A stretch of DNA of 64,000 nt from Arthrobacter sp. 31Y (GTDB lineage: Bacteria; Actinomycetota; Actinomycetes; Actinomycetales; Micrococcaceae): positions 2,294,001-2,358,000 of the forward strand of contig NZ_JAFW01000001.1 in NCBI RefSeq assembly GCF_000526335.1, in the 5' to 3' direction. The position numbers were made by a program, and so were the translations under genes. A model generated the notes under the pieces. The model was given only the letters and a program-made list of their open reading frames with translations, did not search any database and was not told the origin of the DNA. Positions 50,861-60,608 of the stretch are shown in pieces. The first letter of the stretch is position 1, and each line of letters begins with the position of its first letter.

Positions 50861-52224
50861 TGAGAACTCGAATGCTCCGCCGGAACAGTACGGACCCTGC
50901 TCAAGAGGAAAGCCATGGAAGCCGTATTTTCTATTCTGTAGCCGGCTCAGCAATTACCCCCCTGATGTCCCTTGCCACTGCCCCAATTCTGGCCCAATGT
51001 CTTGGTGTTGCCGGCAGAGGGGAGCTCGCCGCCGGAATGGCTCCCATGCTGTTCGCTGTGGCTATTGGAGCACTAGGCGTCCCTGAGGCACTGACGTTTT
51101 ATGTTGCAAGGCGGGCAAGGGGCGCCCGCAGAGCAGTACGGCGAGCGTTTGGCATCTTGACGATTCTTGGTGCCATCGCAGGGGCGTTCGTAGCACTGAG
51201 TGCCCCGGTCCTCGCTGGTGGCAACGCCGAGGTCGAGCAGCTCATCAAAATGACAGCGCTTCTGACTATCCCCACATTCTGGGCCTCCATTCCTAACAGC
51301 GTCCTTGCCGGTACACATGCTTGGAAGCGGTCCGCTCTGATGGATTTCGCTCTATCGATACTCCGGCTGGTTCTCTTATCCGTGCTAGCCATATCGGGTC
51401 ACCTCGTCCCCTTGACAGCAACGGTGGTCATGCTTGGACTTCCCTTACTTAAGGGTCTCCTGACTTTGCCGTACCTCATCGAATACCGGCGGGGAACCAC
51501 AAACGTCACCGCGAAAAGAGTCCGCCTTTTCAACTACGGGAGCCGGCTATGGGTCGGCTCGCTGGCGGGCGTCGTGCTGCTGCGACTCGATCAACTGTTG
51601 ATGATTCCGCTGGCAGGCCCAGTGCAGTTGGGACTCTATGCCGTTGCGGTCAGTTTGGGCGAGGTTCCAGCTGCCCTTGCCGGGGCCGTGCGCAACGTCG
51701 TATTTTCCTCGGACGCTGGAAGCTCCCACGATCGCGAGGATATGCGCCGTCTTCAACAGACCGCGCGTCTGACGTCGGCGGCGGCGGGCTTGGCCAGTAT
51801 CGGGATTGGTGTGCTCCTGCCGTGGGCAATTCCGATGTTTTTCGGAACATCTTTTGGTAGCGCGATCGCTGTCACCTGGGTGATCCTCGCGGGAGTCACC
51901 CTGGGGACCCCTGGCTCGGTAGCCGGCGCTGGGTTGAGTGCCCGCGGACGCCCGGGCCTCCGGAGCTGGGGAATGGTGATCGGAGCTATCGCCAACATGG
52001 CAGTCCTCTTCATGACTGTGCCCACGCTGGGTGCCATGGGAGCAGCCCTATCCACTCTGGTGGGAAACATCGTTGCGGGGACCATGAACACCGTCTGGCT
52101 CCGCACACACTTTGGGATGGGCCTTCGAGGCTTCTACGGGCTTAGATCCCAGGACATTCAGCTCGTCCTGAAAACGCTGGCAAGAACAACAGGAAAGAAG
52201 AAAGTACATGCCTTTTCAAACTAG
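50860..52224 (+). CDS. wzx: Wzx-like oligosaccharide flippase
   Basis: The 454-residue protein has about 12-14 membrane segments and the MOP-superfamily start (YSVAGSAITPLMSLATAPILAQCLGVAGRGELAAGM), with LRLDQLLMIPLAGPVQLGLYAVAV at the second half. It would flip the lipid-linked repeat unit across the membrane for Wzy. It overlaps wzy by one base and the next glycosyltransferase by 17. Confidence 0.85.
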   Translation: MRTRMLRRNSTDPAQEESHGSRIFYSVAGSAITPLMSLATAPILAQCLGVAGRGELAAGMAPMLFAVAIGALGVPEALTFYVARRARGARRAVRRAFGILTILGAIAGAFVALSAPVLAGGNAEVEQLIKMTALLTIPTFWASIPNSVLAGTHAWKRSALMDFALSILRLVLLSVLAISGHLVPLTATVVMLGLPLLKGLLTLPYLIEYRRGTTNVTAKRVRLFNYGSRLWVGSLAGVVLLRLDQLLMIPLAGPVQLGLYAVAVSLGEVPAALAGAVRNVVFSSDAGSSHDREDMRRLQQTARLTSAAAGLASIGIGVLLPWAIPMFFGTSFGSAIAVTWVILAGVTLGTPGSVAGAGLSARGRPGLRSWGMVIGAIANMAVLFMTVPTLGAMGAALSTLVGNIVAGTMNTVWLRTHFGMGLRGFYGLRSQDIQLVLKTLARTTGKKKVHAFSN

Positions 52225-53128
52225 TCCGGGGCGCCACCTCGCCTTGGACAGTGCACTACCCAGACTGCCTCGGATGGTGTACAAAACAGCGCTGATCTCC
52301 GGCCTGCGACTCCGGAACCTCTTCTCCAGGCGCATTGTTACGGGGACGGCTGGAGTTGCCGTGAGCATGACTTCGTATGGAAGCCGATTGGGAATCGTCG
52401 CCCATGCCCTGGAGTCCATCGCGGCCGGTTCGGTTCTTCCAGCCCGTATGATCCTCTGGGTCGACGAACCTGATTTCAACCTGTCTGCGTACCCCATGCT
52501 CCGGCGCCTGGAGCGCCGCGGACTCGAAATCCTCCGTTGCGAGGACTTTGGCCCGCACAAGAAGTACTTCCCGTACTGCCGGGAATTCGCTGACCATGGT
52601 CTTTTGCTCGCTCTTGCCGATGACGACGTCATGTACCCGCACCGGTGGCTTGAGGGCCTCATGGGCGCCTCGGGGGAGGAACAGATCCCAGGCTATCGGG
52701 CGCACAGAATTATCACCGATCCCAGTTCCGCCCGTGTTACGCCCTACAACACTTGGGAACCGGCATCGGTAGATTCAGTCAGCCACGCGAACTTCTTAAC
52801 CGGTGTGGGAGGAATGCTCTTACCTCCCAGGTTTCAGACCGTACTGAGGGATGCCGGCACTTCCTTCCTTGAGCTGGCCCCTCGCGCGGACGACATCTGG
52901 CTGAACGCACTGGCGATTCGCAACGGTTATCGTCGCCGGGTAGTCGACGCCGCCGGGCAACACCTCACGATCTACCCCCGGTCACAGGAGCAAGCCCTTC
53001 ACAACGAGAACGTGAGCGAAGGCAAGAACGATACGCAGTTGGCTGCGGTCTTTAGTCCTGCGGACATCACCTGCATCGCCTCCGACGACGACGCCGCCGC
53101 CGCCAACGACATCACCGTCACGCCATGA
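52208..53128 (+). CDS. Glycosyltransferase, GT-A-like
   Basis: The 306-residue protein has VAVSMTSYGSRLGIVAHALE, an ILWVDEPDFNLSAYP strand and LADDDVMYPHRWLEGL with the metal-binding DDD, typical of family 2-like glycosyltransferases of EPS loci. The C-terminal 30 residues are acidic and Asp/Ala-rich. The donor sugar cannot be read from sequence. Its stop overlaps the next gene by 4 nt. Confidence 0.85.
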   Translation: MPFQTSPGRHLALDSALPRLPRMVYKTALISGLRLRNLFSRRIVTGTAGVAVSMTSYGSRLGIVAHALESIAAGSVLPARMILWVDEPDFNLSAYPMLRRLERRGLEILRCEDFGPHKKYFPYCREFADHGLLLALADDDVMYPHRWLEGLMGASGEEQIPGYRAHRIITDPSSARVTPYNTWEPASVDSVSHANFLTGVGGMLLPPRFQTVLRDAGTSFLELAPRADDIWLNALAIRNGYRRRVVDAAGQHLTIYPRSQEQALHNENVSEGKNDTQLAAVFSPADITCIASDDDAAAANDITVTP

Positions 53129-54408
53129 CGGTTCCGACGCCACCTACATCCGCGGGCTCCATGGAAGCGATGCTTGTGCACCCCTTCGGGAACGAGAACG
53201 TCCGTCAGACCCTGACCGCGCTGAGCGAACACCGCCAACTGTCTGCCTTTGTCACCTCAATCGGCTGGACAGATTCGGAGGCATTGTCCTGGCTCCGGCC
53301 CGCAAGGTCACTGGTTGAACGCCGGCTGTTTCCCATGATCGGAGACCATCAGCTGCACGTCACGCCCGCGAGTGAGCTCGTCCGCAATCTTCTCCTGCGT
53401 GCGCAGCCGGCAGCATTGAGGCGGCTTGGCTCCGCATCCGGTCCCCTGTCCGCGCACTGGGTCGCCGAGCAAGTAGAGAACAAGGCGATCAAGGCCCTCG
53501 GCCGGTTGCGTCAGCCGACCGCAATCTACGGATACTCAACCTTCGCTTCCAGAGTGTTCAGGGTGGCCAGGGAACACGACATGGAAACCATTCTGGAAGT
53601 TCCTCACGTTCACTGGGCAGCCACCAGGAGCTGGGCCCAGCAGCTCGAAAGCCTCGCCCCGGAATGGGCAATCACGGCGCGCCAGGACTTAACCCGAAGC
53701 CAGGTCCATGCCATGGAAGACCTCGAGATCGCGTTGGCAACGCGGTTGATCTCACCGTCAGCCCAAGTTACTGAGAGCCTCCGTGCGGCTGGCGTGGATA
53801 GCCACATCGCAGAGATTCCCTATGGCTGTCCCGACGTCCAACCGGGGCAGTCCCCCCTGAAATGGGATGGGAACGGCCCGCTAAAGGTGTTGTTCGTAGG
53901 CCGCATCGTAGGCATGAAGGGGATTGCTGATGTGGTGTCCGCGGCCAAGGCCTTGCCTTCCGCCGTGAACGTTACTGCCATTGGCCAACTGCCTGGCGAG
54001 ACTTTCCCCGCCCTCGAGGACATGCTCGGAACGGTGGATTACCGCGGCACGATGCCGCGGAGCGAAATTCTCCTGGAAATGCGCAAGCACCACGTGCTGT
54101 TACTACCCAGCCTTGTTGAAGGCCGTTCCCTCGCGGCCCTGGAAGGACTGAGCCAGGGCCTGCCCGCGATAGTCACCCTCGGAAGCGGCGTCGACGATCT
54201 TGTGGCTCAGGGTGCTGGTGCGATAGTGGATCGCTTTGCGCCCGGGCAAATTGTTGCCGAACTCCAACATTTCCTGGATGACCCTGGGCTGGTTGAACAA
54301 CGGAGCGCCAAAGCGTTGGAGATCGCCAGAGCATCGGGCTGGGGCCCATTCCGTGAGGGCATCGCCCAGTTCCTGCAAGAAATTGGAAGTGGTGTACGTG
54401 GCCAATAG
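53125..54408 (+). CDS. Glycosyltransferase family 4
   Basis: This 427-residue GT-B protein has KVLFVGRIVGMKGIADVVSAAKAL at the start of its second domain (about 253) and LLLPSLVEGRSLAALEGLSQGLPAIV (about 325), the donor-binding E-x7-E-like region. The N-terminal domain is divergent (MLVHPFGNENVRQTLTALSE). It extends the EPS repeat unit. The next gene begins inside its last codons. Confidence 0.87.
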   Translation: MTVPTPPTSAGSMEAMLVHPFGNENVRQTLTALSEHRQLSAFVTSIGWTDSEALSWLRPARSLVERRLFPMIGDHQLHVTPASELVRNLLLRAQPAALRRLGSASGPLSAHWVAEQVENKAIKALGRLRQPTAIYGYSTFASRVFRVAREHDMETILEVPHVHWAATRSWAQQLESLAPEWAITARQDLTRSQVHAMEDLEIALATRLISPSAQVTESLRAAGVDSHIAEIPYGCPDVQPGQSPLKWDGNGPLKVLFVGRIVGMKGIADVVSAAKALPSAVNVTAIGQLPGETFPALEDMLGTVDYRGTMPRSEILLEMRKHHVLLLPSLVEGRSLAALEGLSQGLPAIVTLGSGVDDLVAQGAGAIVDRFAPGQIVAELQHFLDDPGLVEQRSAKALEIARASGWGPFREGIAQFLQEIGSGVRGQ

Positions 54409-55486
54409 TTCTAAACCCAAAGAACGACGGTTGAGGATCCTCTTGGTCGCTCACGTCTTCTATCCGAGCGTCGGCGGAGTGGAGATAACTTCCGACATTC
54501 TTGCGCGTGGATTCATGAGGCAGGGTGCTGAAGTAACAGTCATCACCAACACACCTGAGACCCACCAGACCCGCGCATTTCCGTACGAAGTTTTCAGGCG
54601 GCCCTCCCCGCTTCGCCTGTTGGCGCTGGTGAACAGGGCCGACGTCGTTTTTCATAACAACCCGGCCATCTCACTGTGGTGGCCTCTTGCGCTGATCCCC
54701 AAGCCATGGATGGTCACCCTCAGGATGTGGGTGACCCTGCCCGGGGAGAAACTCTCCCGCTTCCAGCGCGCTAAGTATGCCGCTAAGTACCGGATAATCC
54801 AGCGGGCGGATGTCATCGTGGCCAACAGCAAGGCGCTGGCGGATCATGTTGAAGGCGATGTTGAAGTCATTCCGAACAGCTATCGAGATGAATTCTTCTC
54901 AGTTCTCGACGGCGAAGAACGTGCCCCCTCGGGGATCGTCTATCTGGGCCGTCTCAGCGAGGACAAGGGCGTGGACCTCCTGATCCAGGCAGCAGCAGAT
55001 CTCAAAGACGATTTCGACGGCGTTTCACTCACCATTGTGGGTGATGGGACGGAACGTGAACACCTCAAGAGCCTCGCAGGCATAAGTTCTTTGGCCGATT
55101 CAGTGAAATTCGTGGGCTCCCAAGGTCCGGAGCAGGCCAACCTGATTCTTAACCGGAATTCCATCGTGGTTATACCGAGCCGGATGCCGGAGCCGTTCGG
55201 GACCGTGGCGCTGGAGGCGGCCGCCGCAGGGTGCGTTGTGGTCTATGCAAATCATGGCGGGCTTCCTGACGCGGCCGGCCCGCAGGCAGTGGGCTTCACG
55301 CCCCTGGATGCGACGTCGTTGCACGGCCGCCTTCGTGAACTGCTCAGCAGTCCTGAGGACGTTGCTGAGCGGCGGCGGGAAGCCGTAGCCCACGCTCATA
55401 AGCACAAAGAGAACGTCATGGTGGACCGCTACTACGCGGCGATCGAGCGCACGCTAAAGGAGGCCGGTCGTGGCAGGAATCGGTAG
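54398..55486 (+). CDS. Glycosyltransferase family 4
   Basis: From GTG 54398 (GGAAG upstream) the protein has 362 residues. RRLRILLVAHVFYPSVGGVEITSDIL is the acceptor-side glycine loop, VYLGRLSEDKGVDLLIQAAADL opens the donor domain and VIPSRMPEPFGTVALEAAAAGCVV is the conserved EPFG/E-x7-E region. It overlaps its neighbours by 11 and 17 bases. The frame is open upstream to 54236 but that part lies in the previous gene. Confidence 0.89.
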   Translation: MANSSKPKERRLRILLVAHVFYPSVGGVEITSDILARGFMRQGAEVTVITNTPETHQTRAFPYEVFRRPSPLRLLALVNRADVVFHNNPAISLWWPLALIPKPWMVTLRMWVTLPGEKLSRFQRAKYAAKYRIIQRADVIVANSKALADHVEGDVEVIPNSYRDEFFSVLDGEERAPSGIVYLGRLSEDKGVDLLIQAAADLKDDFDGVSLTIVGDGTEREHLKSLAGISSLADSVKFVGSQGPEQANLILNRNSIVVIPSRMPEPFGTVALEAAAAGCVVVYANHGGLPDAAGPQAVGFTPLDATSLHGRLRELLSSPEDVAERRREAVAHAHKHKENVMVDRYYAAIERTLKEAGRGRNR

Positions 55487-56696
55487 GCATTCACTGAAAA
55501 TCGTCCAGGTAGTAACCCTGGTCAGTCCGGACGGGGCCTACGGCGGGCCCGTCCGGGTTGCGCAAAACCAGTCCACAGAACTTGCAAAGCTTGGACACCA
55601 GGTTCAGATATTCGCTGGTGCACGCGGGGATGTGGACCCGTCATACTTTGGCCCAGCTGTGCGTACCCAACTTTTCAGGGCCCTCCAAGTCATCCCGGGT
55701 ACCGGGTTCGCCGGGCTCTGCGCTCCAGCTATGCTGCCGTCTCTATGGCGGGTGCTCAAGGATGCAGATGTTGTCCACCTGCACCTTGCCCGCGACCTGG
55801 TGATGCTTCCGGCGGCACTCCTTTGCCTGATCCGAGGCACACCCTTTGTGGTCCAAACTCACGGGATGATCGACGAATCCGAGAAGAAGCTGGCCAAGAT
55901 CCTGGACAGGCTGCTGACCCTTCGGGTGCTGCGCGCCAGTCAACGCTGCTTTTGGCTGACGCCCGAGGAACAGACATCCCTTGGAGTTCTTATGAGTGCT
56001 GGTCACCGAACCCTCGAACGGCTCGTCAACGGAGTGCCACTGGCCGACGTCGAAGTTTGTGGGGGCACAGTGGTTAAGCAGACGACGCCCTTCGAGTTCC
56101 TATACCTGGCACGGTTGCACAGACGAAAACGGCCCGCTGTGCTTGTCGAAGCCGCCGCCATGCTGGCCAAGACAATTGACAGGCCCATCGAAGTGGCCTT
56201 CGTCGGGCCGGACGAAGGCGAAGAGTCTACGGTGCGTCAGCAAATTCAGGCGACAGGGACCTCGGAGTGGATCCGGGTTGAAGGGCCGCTGGAGCCTGGC
56301 AGCACTCTTGAGCGGATGCGAAAAGCAGCTGTATACGTGTTGCCTTCAATTGATGAACCGTTCCCCATGAGCGTCCTTGAAGCAATGTCGGTGGGCGTCC
56401 CGGTCATCGTGACCGACAGTTGCGGGCTTGCCCCCTTCATTGCAGACGCGGGAGCCGGACTCGTCTGCGACTCAAGTGTGGAGGGCCTTTCCGCGGCACT
56501 ACGCCGTTTTGTCGACGAACCCGGTCTCAGAGCCTCCTCGTCGACGGCAGCACTCCGTCTGGCAAGGGAACAGTTCTCCATGGAGGTGGTCTCAAATCAG
56601 CTTGAGGACGTCTACCAAAGCCTGTCCGGCTACACCGTGGGGCGTCTGAATACCTCCCGGAAGCATGTGGCCGGGGAACCTGGAGGCTCCTCATAG
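55470..56696 (+). CDS. Glycosyltransferase family 4
   Basis: The 408-residue protein has LKIVQVVTLVSPDGAYGGPVR at the N-terminus, FEFLYLARLHRRKRPAVLVEA opening the donor domain and VLPSIDEPFPMSVLEAMSVGVPV near residue 290. It is the fourth transferase of the rightward operon and follows the GT-B fold throughout. Start GTG 55470 overlaps the previous gene. The acceptor and donor are unknown. Confidence 0.89.
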   Translation: MAGIGRHSLKIVQVVTLVSPDGAYGGPVRVAQNQSTELAKLGHQVQIFAGARGDVDPSYFGPAVRTQLFRALQVIPGTGFAGLCAPAMLPSLWRVLKDADVVHLHLARDLVMLPAALLCLIRGTPFVVQTHGMIDESEKKLAKILDRLLTLRVLRASQRCFWLTPEEQTSLGVLMSAGHRTLERLVNGVPLADVEVCGGTVVKQTTPFEFLYLARLHRRKRPAVLVEAAAMLAKTIDRPIEVAFVGPDEGEESTVRQQIQATGTSEWIRVEGPLEPGSTLERMRKAAVYVLPSIDEPFPMSVLEAMSVGVPVIVTDSCGLAPFIADAGAGLVCDSSVEGLSAALRRFVDEPGLRASSSTAALRLAREQFSMEVVSNQLEDVYQSLSGYTVGRLNTSRKHVAGEPGGSS

Positions 56697-56805
56697 ACAC
56701 TGATAAAGCCGAGGACGATTACGGAGCGCCAGCTGAGCCGGGACACGGAGCAGGCTTTGTTCGTCTGGCGACAAACCCTCAGGACTCAAAGACAGGTGCA
56801 ATGAC

Positions 56806-57093
56806 GTGAACCAGTTCTGGCACCGGGCAAAAGCTGTGGCCGAAGTCCCGGATGACGTCGAAGAGCGCCTGGTGGTCTTGAACTTGGAACGAGGCTCCCC
56901 TCTCGTCCTTTTGGGGCCTGCGGCCTTTATCTGGGAACTCATTGATGGAACACGCACTGAAAACGACATTCTCAAAGAGTTGGCCAGCACCTACGTGGGA
57001 GCAGACGAATCTTCCATGGCGGAGCACGTCAGAAACTTCCTGGCAGGACTTTCCTCCCATGGCCTCGCTCAGGTCAGCGACAGTCCCCGTTAA
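56806..57093 (+). CDS. PqqD-like small protein
   Basis: The 95-residue protein has the PqqD fold pattern: VLNLERGSPLVLLGPAAFIWELIDGTRTENDILKELAS (about 24-62), a beta strand pair followed by winged-helix-like helices. PqqD proteins bind precursor peptides for radical SAM or other modifying enzymes. None of those, nor an obvious precursor, is in the window. It sits alone between the glycosyltransferases and the Wzc-type kinase, 109 bp after the former. GTG 56806 has only a weak ribosome binding site. Confidence 0.78.
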   Translation: MNQFWHRAKAVAEVPDDVEERLVVLNLERGSPLVLLGPAAFIWELIDGTRTENDILKELASTYVGADESSMAEHVRNFLAGLSSHGLAQVSDSPR

Positions 57094-57095
57094 CG

Positions 57096-57121
57096 ACCGC
57101 CCGCGGTAAACGACGGGCGGT
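57096..57121 (+). terminator. Hairpin after the PqqD-like gene
   Basis: ACCGCCCG (57096-57103) pairs with CGGGCGGT (57114-57121), loop 10 nt, starting 3 nt after the stop codon. No T-run follows, so it may only attenuate read-through into the kinase gene. Confidence 0.5.
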
Positions 57122-57238
57122 ATCAAGGTACTGAGGCACGCCGCTTACGAGGCTCTCAGTGCTCCGTGACAGTACCGAGACTGACACTACAAGTCTTGGA
57201 ATAGTACGCACCTGGCATGCATCGAGAGGACCACACAA

Positions 57239-58840
57239 TTGCTGCAGGACGATAAACCTCAAGGGATGTCAGGTAATGACCTCCTTTCCGTAGTCCGCTC
57301 ACATTGGCTCGGGATCCTGCTCATCACAGTGTTGATGGTGGGAGGATCTCTGGGGTGGTACGCCCTTCAGCCCAAGGTTTACTCCGCTGAATCAAGCGGC
57401 ATAGTAGTGGCAGCGGGGGCCGAAAACCTCGGCATGTCCCTCGCGGGAGACAGCCTCGCCAAGTCCAAAGCCAAGGGCTATCAGTCTGTGGGCGAGTCCA
57501 TCCTGGTAGCTGAAAGCGTCATTAAGTCTTTGGGGCTGAAGGAATCGGCCCCGGACATCACAAAAGCGATCAGCGTCAGTGTCCCCCTCGATTCGGTGGA
57601 GATCCGGATCACCGCACGGTCATCTGATCCTCAGACCGCCCAGAATGTGGCCGACGCATGGGTGACTGCACTGGCTCTGCAGGTCTACGAATTGGATAAG
57701 GGAAATGCGAGCCCCGGGACAGAACCGGTCACCAAGATTGTGCCATTGGCCAAGGCGAGCCTGCCATCGGCCCCCGTTTCCCCGCTTCTGACGGCAACCC
57801 TGGGAATCGGACTGGCCGCGGGCTTGCTCATTGGCCTCGGCTACGCCCTCGCACGAAACCACCTGGACCGCAGGATTCGCGGTGCCAGCGAGATTGAACG
57901 CCTCTTCGGCCTGGCAGTCGTCGGCACTTTGCCTCTGGACAAACGGCTCAGCGAAAAGTCGAGCGTTCTTGAAAGTACTACGGGAACTCACCGGGTCCCC
58001 GGCGGCCATGCCATGGCAGAAGCACTGAGGGAACTGCGCACCAACTTGGACTTCATTGACGTGGACAACCCTCCCCGAATCCTCCTGATTACCAGCTCTC
58101 TCCCGTCCGAAGGCAAGAGCACAGTGACCAGCAATCTGGCTGCGACCATCGCCGCCGCTGGCAGGGACGTCATTGTTGTGGATGCGGACCTTCGCCGACC
58201 CACAGTTCATCAGGTTTTCGGTGTCTTGCCGGATGTTGGTGTGACGGACGTCCTCTCGGGCCGGGCTTCCATCGATGACGTACTTCAGGAATGGGGTCCG
58301 AATCCTCACCTCCGAATCCTCACCGCGGGTCGCATACCCCCAAACCCGTCCGAGCTCCTTGGTTCACGGGCTATGGAACACCTGCTCAAGGATCTTTCGC
58401 AGCGAGCCATTGTCCTCATTGACGCTCCGCCTCTGCTTCCTGTCACGGATGCAGCTGTACTTTCCCGCGTCGCAGACGGCACGCTTGTGGTTGCGAGGGC
58501 ACGCAAGACGACCCGGGACACCCTGTACCGGGCACTCGGCAACCTCACGCGTGTTCGTGGGCGCGTCCTGGGGGTCATTCTCAACTGCGTAGGCACGAAG
58601 GGACCTGGAGATCTCAACTACGGCTATTACGGAGCATACGGGAGCGCCGAAGACCCTCAGGATCACCAACCCCCGGTGCCTGGTACCACCACGACATCAG
58701 CTCCGCGCAGGACTTTGGACGCTTACCCAGCGAACACCGCGCCTGACAGTCGTGAGGCTTCAACGTTCCTGGATTCCGTCAGCAGATGGCGTGCTCCACA
58801 GGACGGATCCAGGGGCCGGCGTTCGGCCCCGCCCAGCTAG
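57239..58840 (+). CDS. wzc: Wzc-type tyrosine autokinase / chain-length regulator
   Basis: The 533-residue protein joins a Wzz chain-length domain (membrane helices about 22-43 and 187-206 around an outside loop) to a cytoplasmic BY-kinase. Walker A is SSLPSEGKST (Lys293), A' VVDADLRRP and B VLIDAPPLLP. After the kinase come clustered Tyr (LNYGYYGAYGS), the likely autophosphorylation sites, and a Pro/Ser-rich tail of about 70 residues. It controls polymer length and export. Start TTG 57239 follows AGAGGA. Confidence 0.9.
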   Translation: MLQDDKPQGMSGNDLLSVVRSHWLGILLITVLMVGGSLGWYALQPKVYSAESSGIVVAAGAENLGMSLAGDSLAKSKAKGYQSVGESILVAESVIKSLGLKESAPDITKAISVSVPLDSVEIRITARSSDPQTAQNVADAWVTALALQVYELDKGNASPGTEPVTKIVPLAKASLPSAPVSPLLTATLGIGLAAGLLIGLGYALARNHLDRRIRGASEIERLFGLAVVGTLPLDKRLSEKSSVLESTTGTHRVPGGHAMAEALRELRTNLDFIDVDNPPRILLITSSLPSEGKSTVTSNLAATIAAAGRDVIVVDADLRRPTVHQVFGVLPDVGVTDVLSGRASIDDVLQEWGPNPHLRILTAGRIPPNPSELLGSRAMEHLLKDLSQRAIVLIDAPPLLPVTDAAVLSRVADGTLVVARARKTTRDTLYRALGNLTRVRGRVLGVILNCVGTKGPGDLNYGYYGAYGSAEDPQDHQPPVPGTTTTSAPRRTLDAYPANTAPDSREASTFLDSVSRWRAPQDGSRGRRSAPPS

Positions 58841-58983
58841 GTCGTACCAACCCCGGGGATCGATTGGGGCCGTCAGGACCAGACCTTGAGATTTTTCCGG
58901 CATGAACGAAGGCCTCGGGTTTGGGAGCGGAGCTGACTAAGGGTTTCCGCCTTTTTGCGTGACGTCATGGCTAGGAGAAAACG

Positions 58984-60498
58984 ATGGAATCAACGATTCG
59001 CAGGCGAGCACTTATCGCTAGTGGAGGGTTTGCGTTGGCGGCCGGGGCAGCTTTTGCCGGCGCGGCTCCAGCGGTAGCGGCGACCGCTGTGGCTAAGAGC
59101 GCCAGACGGGTTTACTACGCATCGGACTTCGGAATCGTTCCGAAGGCGACCATGCCTTCTACTACCGATCCGGACGGGCGAAAATTTTGTGATGGCAGGA
59201 AGGGACTACCGAATGTCCAGGCGATAGGCGCTCAAGGGACGGCGGCACCTGATCAGTCTGATGAGATCAATGCGTTTCTCCAGCAGATCGCGGACCTCGG
59301 CGGGGGCATTGCTGTTTTTGAAGGTAACGCAAGCCAGGTCATCGGTTACGGCGTGAAGAAGCCCATCGTCATGCTCAGTGAGGTGGCAATCTGGGGGCTG
59401 GGTTGGAACAAGACGACTTTCATGTTGTTGGACGGCGCGAATTGTTCCGTGTTCGTCAATAAACCCAATAGCAATCTTCACGATGTCCGTGATTTGAGGA
59501 TCAACGGAAACCGTTGGGGCCAGAGTTTCACGGGCGGTTTGAGCTATACGGGCGCTGGAGCCATGCTGACCGGTAGGCATCCCGCGAATCCTGATAACTG
59601 GCAGTTCAATTCGCACGGGATCCTCATGGTCCCTGACTACACGAACCCCTCTGTACCCATGTATACCGACACTTACTCCAACTTTGAAAACATCTTCGTG
59701 TTGAACCCCTACGGCAGCGCCGTGATGACAAACAAGATTGGTGGTGAGATACATTTTCGCAAGATCGTCTCCATGCAGGCCGGTGGAAACGGTTTCACCG
59801 CCGGCCACGACTCGTACCTTAGCGACGTCACTGTGGCCAATTCTGAGTATCACGGGTTTCTGCAGCAGAGCGGGTCGACGAAGTTCTCTAATACGAAAGC
59901 CTTTTGGTGCGGCCAGGTGCTTGAGCGGTGGCAGGTCGGTGGGGGTGGCGCGAAGATGCGTCGGGCGGCCGCCGGTTACAAAATTGTGAATGGTGTCTGC
60001 GAATTTTCGTCGGCTGAAGCGCAAAACTGCGGGGCTGAAGGCTTCCTAATAGACGCCGGCGAGAGTGTCAACGGGCAGCTCGCTGCGTTCGCGAACAACA
60101 TGCTGGCTGATGCCAGTGCGGCGTCGAACCCAGATGGATGGGGAGCCATTCCCGACGAATATGCCGACGACACAGTTTGGAAAGGCCATGCCGCCGCGCC
60201 GAAGCCGACGCCAGAAAGCCATCCGGGCGTCCAATTGAAGGGAAGGTCCAAGTACAACAATCTCTCCATAACTTCGAGAACCGCAGGGTCTCAGGGCGGC
60301 GGGCTCGGTCAACAGGGCTATGCGCTTGGCGTCGACTACGCCAATGGCTCCATCGATAACAACATCTCAGTTACACATTCCGACGGGTACAACGGACAGC
60401 GCGTCAAGGGAATCCTGACCCCGGCTACGCCGCAAGGAGCTATTTCGAGCAACTGGATTCTAGCCAATGGCAAACCGTTGAGCGACGCACTGGGCTAG
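58984..60498 (+). CDS. Tat-exported right-handed beta-helix protein
   Basis: The 504-residue protein starts ESTIRRRALIASGGFALAAG, a twin-arginine-type signal with cleavage near AVAA. The mature part has pectate-lyase-like beta-helix repeats (HDVRDLRINGNRWG; FENIFVLNPYGSAV; LSDVTVANSEYHGFLQQSG). It could be a polysaccharide lyase, epimerase or hydrolase acting on the exopolysaccharide made by this locus. AGGAGAAA precedes the ATG. Codon choice is a little less GC-rich than its neighbours, a weak sign of transfer. Confidence 0.8.
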   Translation: MESTIRRRALIASGGFALAAGAAFAGAAPAVAATAVAKSARRVYYASDFGIVPKATMPSTTDPDGRKFCDGRKGLPNVQAIGAQGTAAPDQSDEINAFLQQIADLGGGIAVFEGNASQVIGYGVKKPIVMLSEVAIWGLGWNKTTFMLLDGANCSVFVNKPNSNLHDVRDLRINGNRWGQSFTGGLSYTGAGAMLTGRHPANPDNWQFNSHGILMVPDYTNPSVPMYTDTYSNFENIFVLNPYGSAVMTNKIGGEIHFRKIVSMQAGGNGFTAGHDSYLSDVTVANSEYHGFLQQSGSTKFSNTKAFWCGQVLERWQVGGGGAKMRRAAAGYKIVNGVCEFSSAEAQNCGAEGFLIDAGESVNGQLAAFANNMLADASAASNPDGWGAIPDEYADDTVWKGHAAAPKPTPESHPGVQLKGRSKYNNLSITSRTAGSQGGGLGQQGYALGVDYANGSIDNNISVTHSDGYNGQRVKGILTPATPQGAISSNWILANGKPLSDALG

Positions 60499-60608
60499 AT
60501 AAACCTGGGCTGCTTTCTCAAGGCCGCGATGCATGTGAACTGGACGGGCCACTTCGACAGCCTCGTTTACTAACGCCGCGTCATCCCGCGCCCCCTAGGA
60601 GCAGACTT

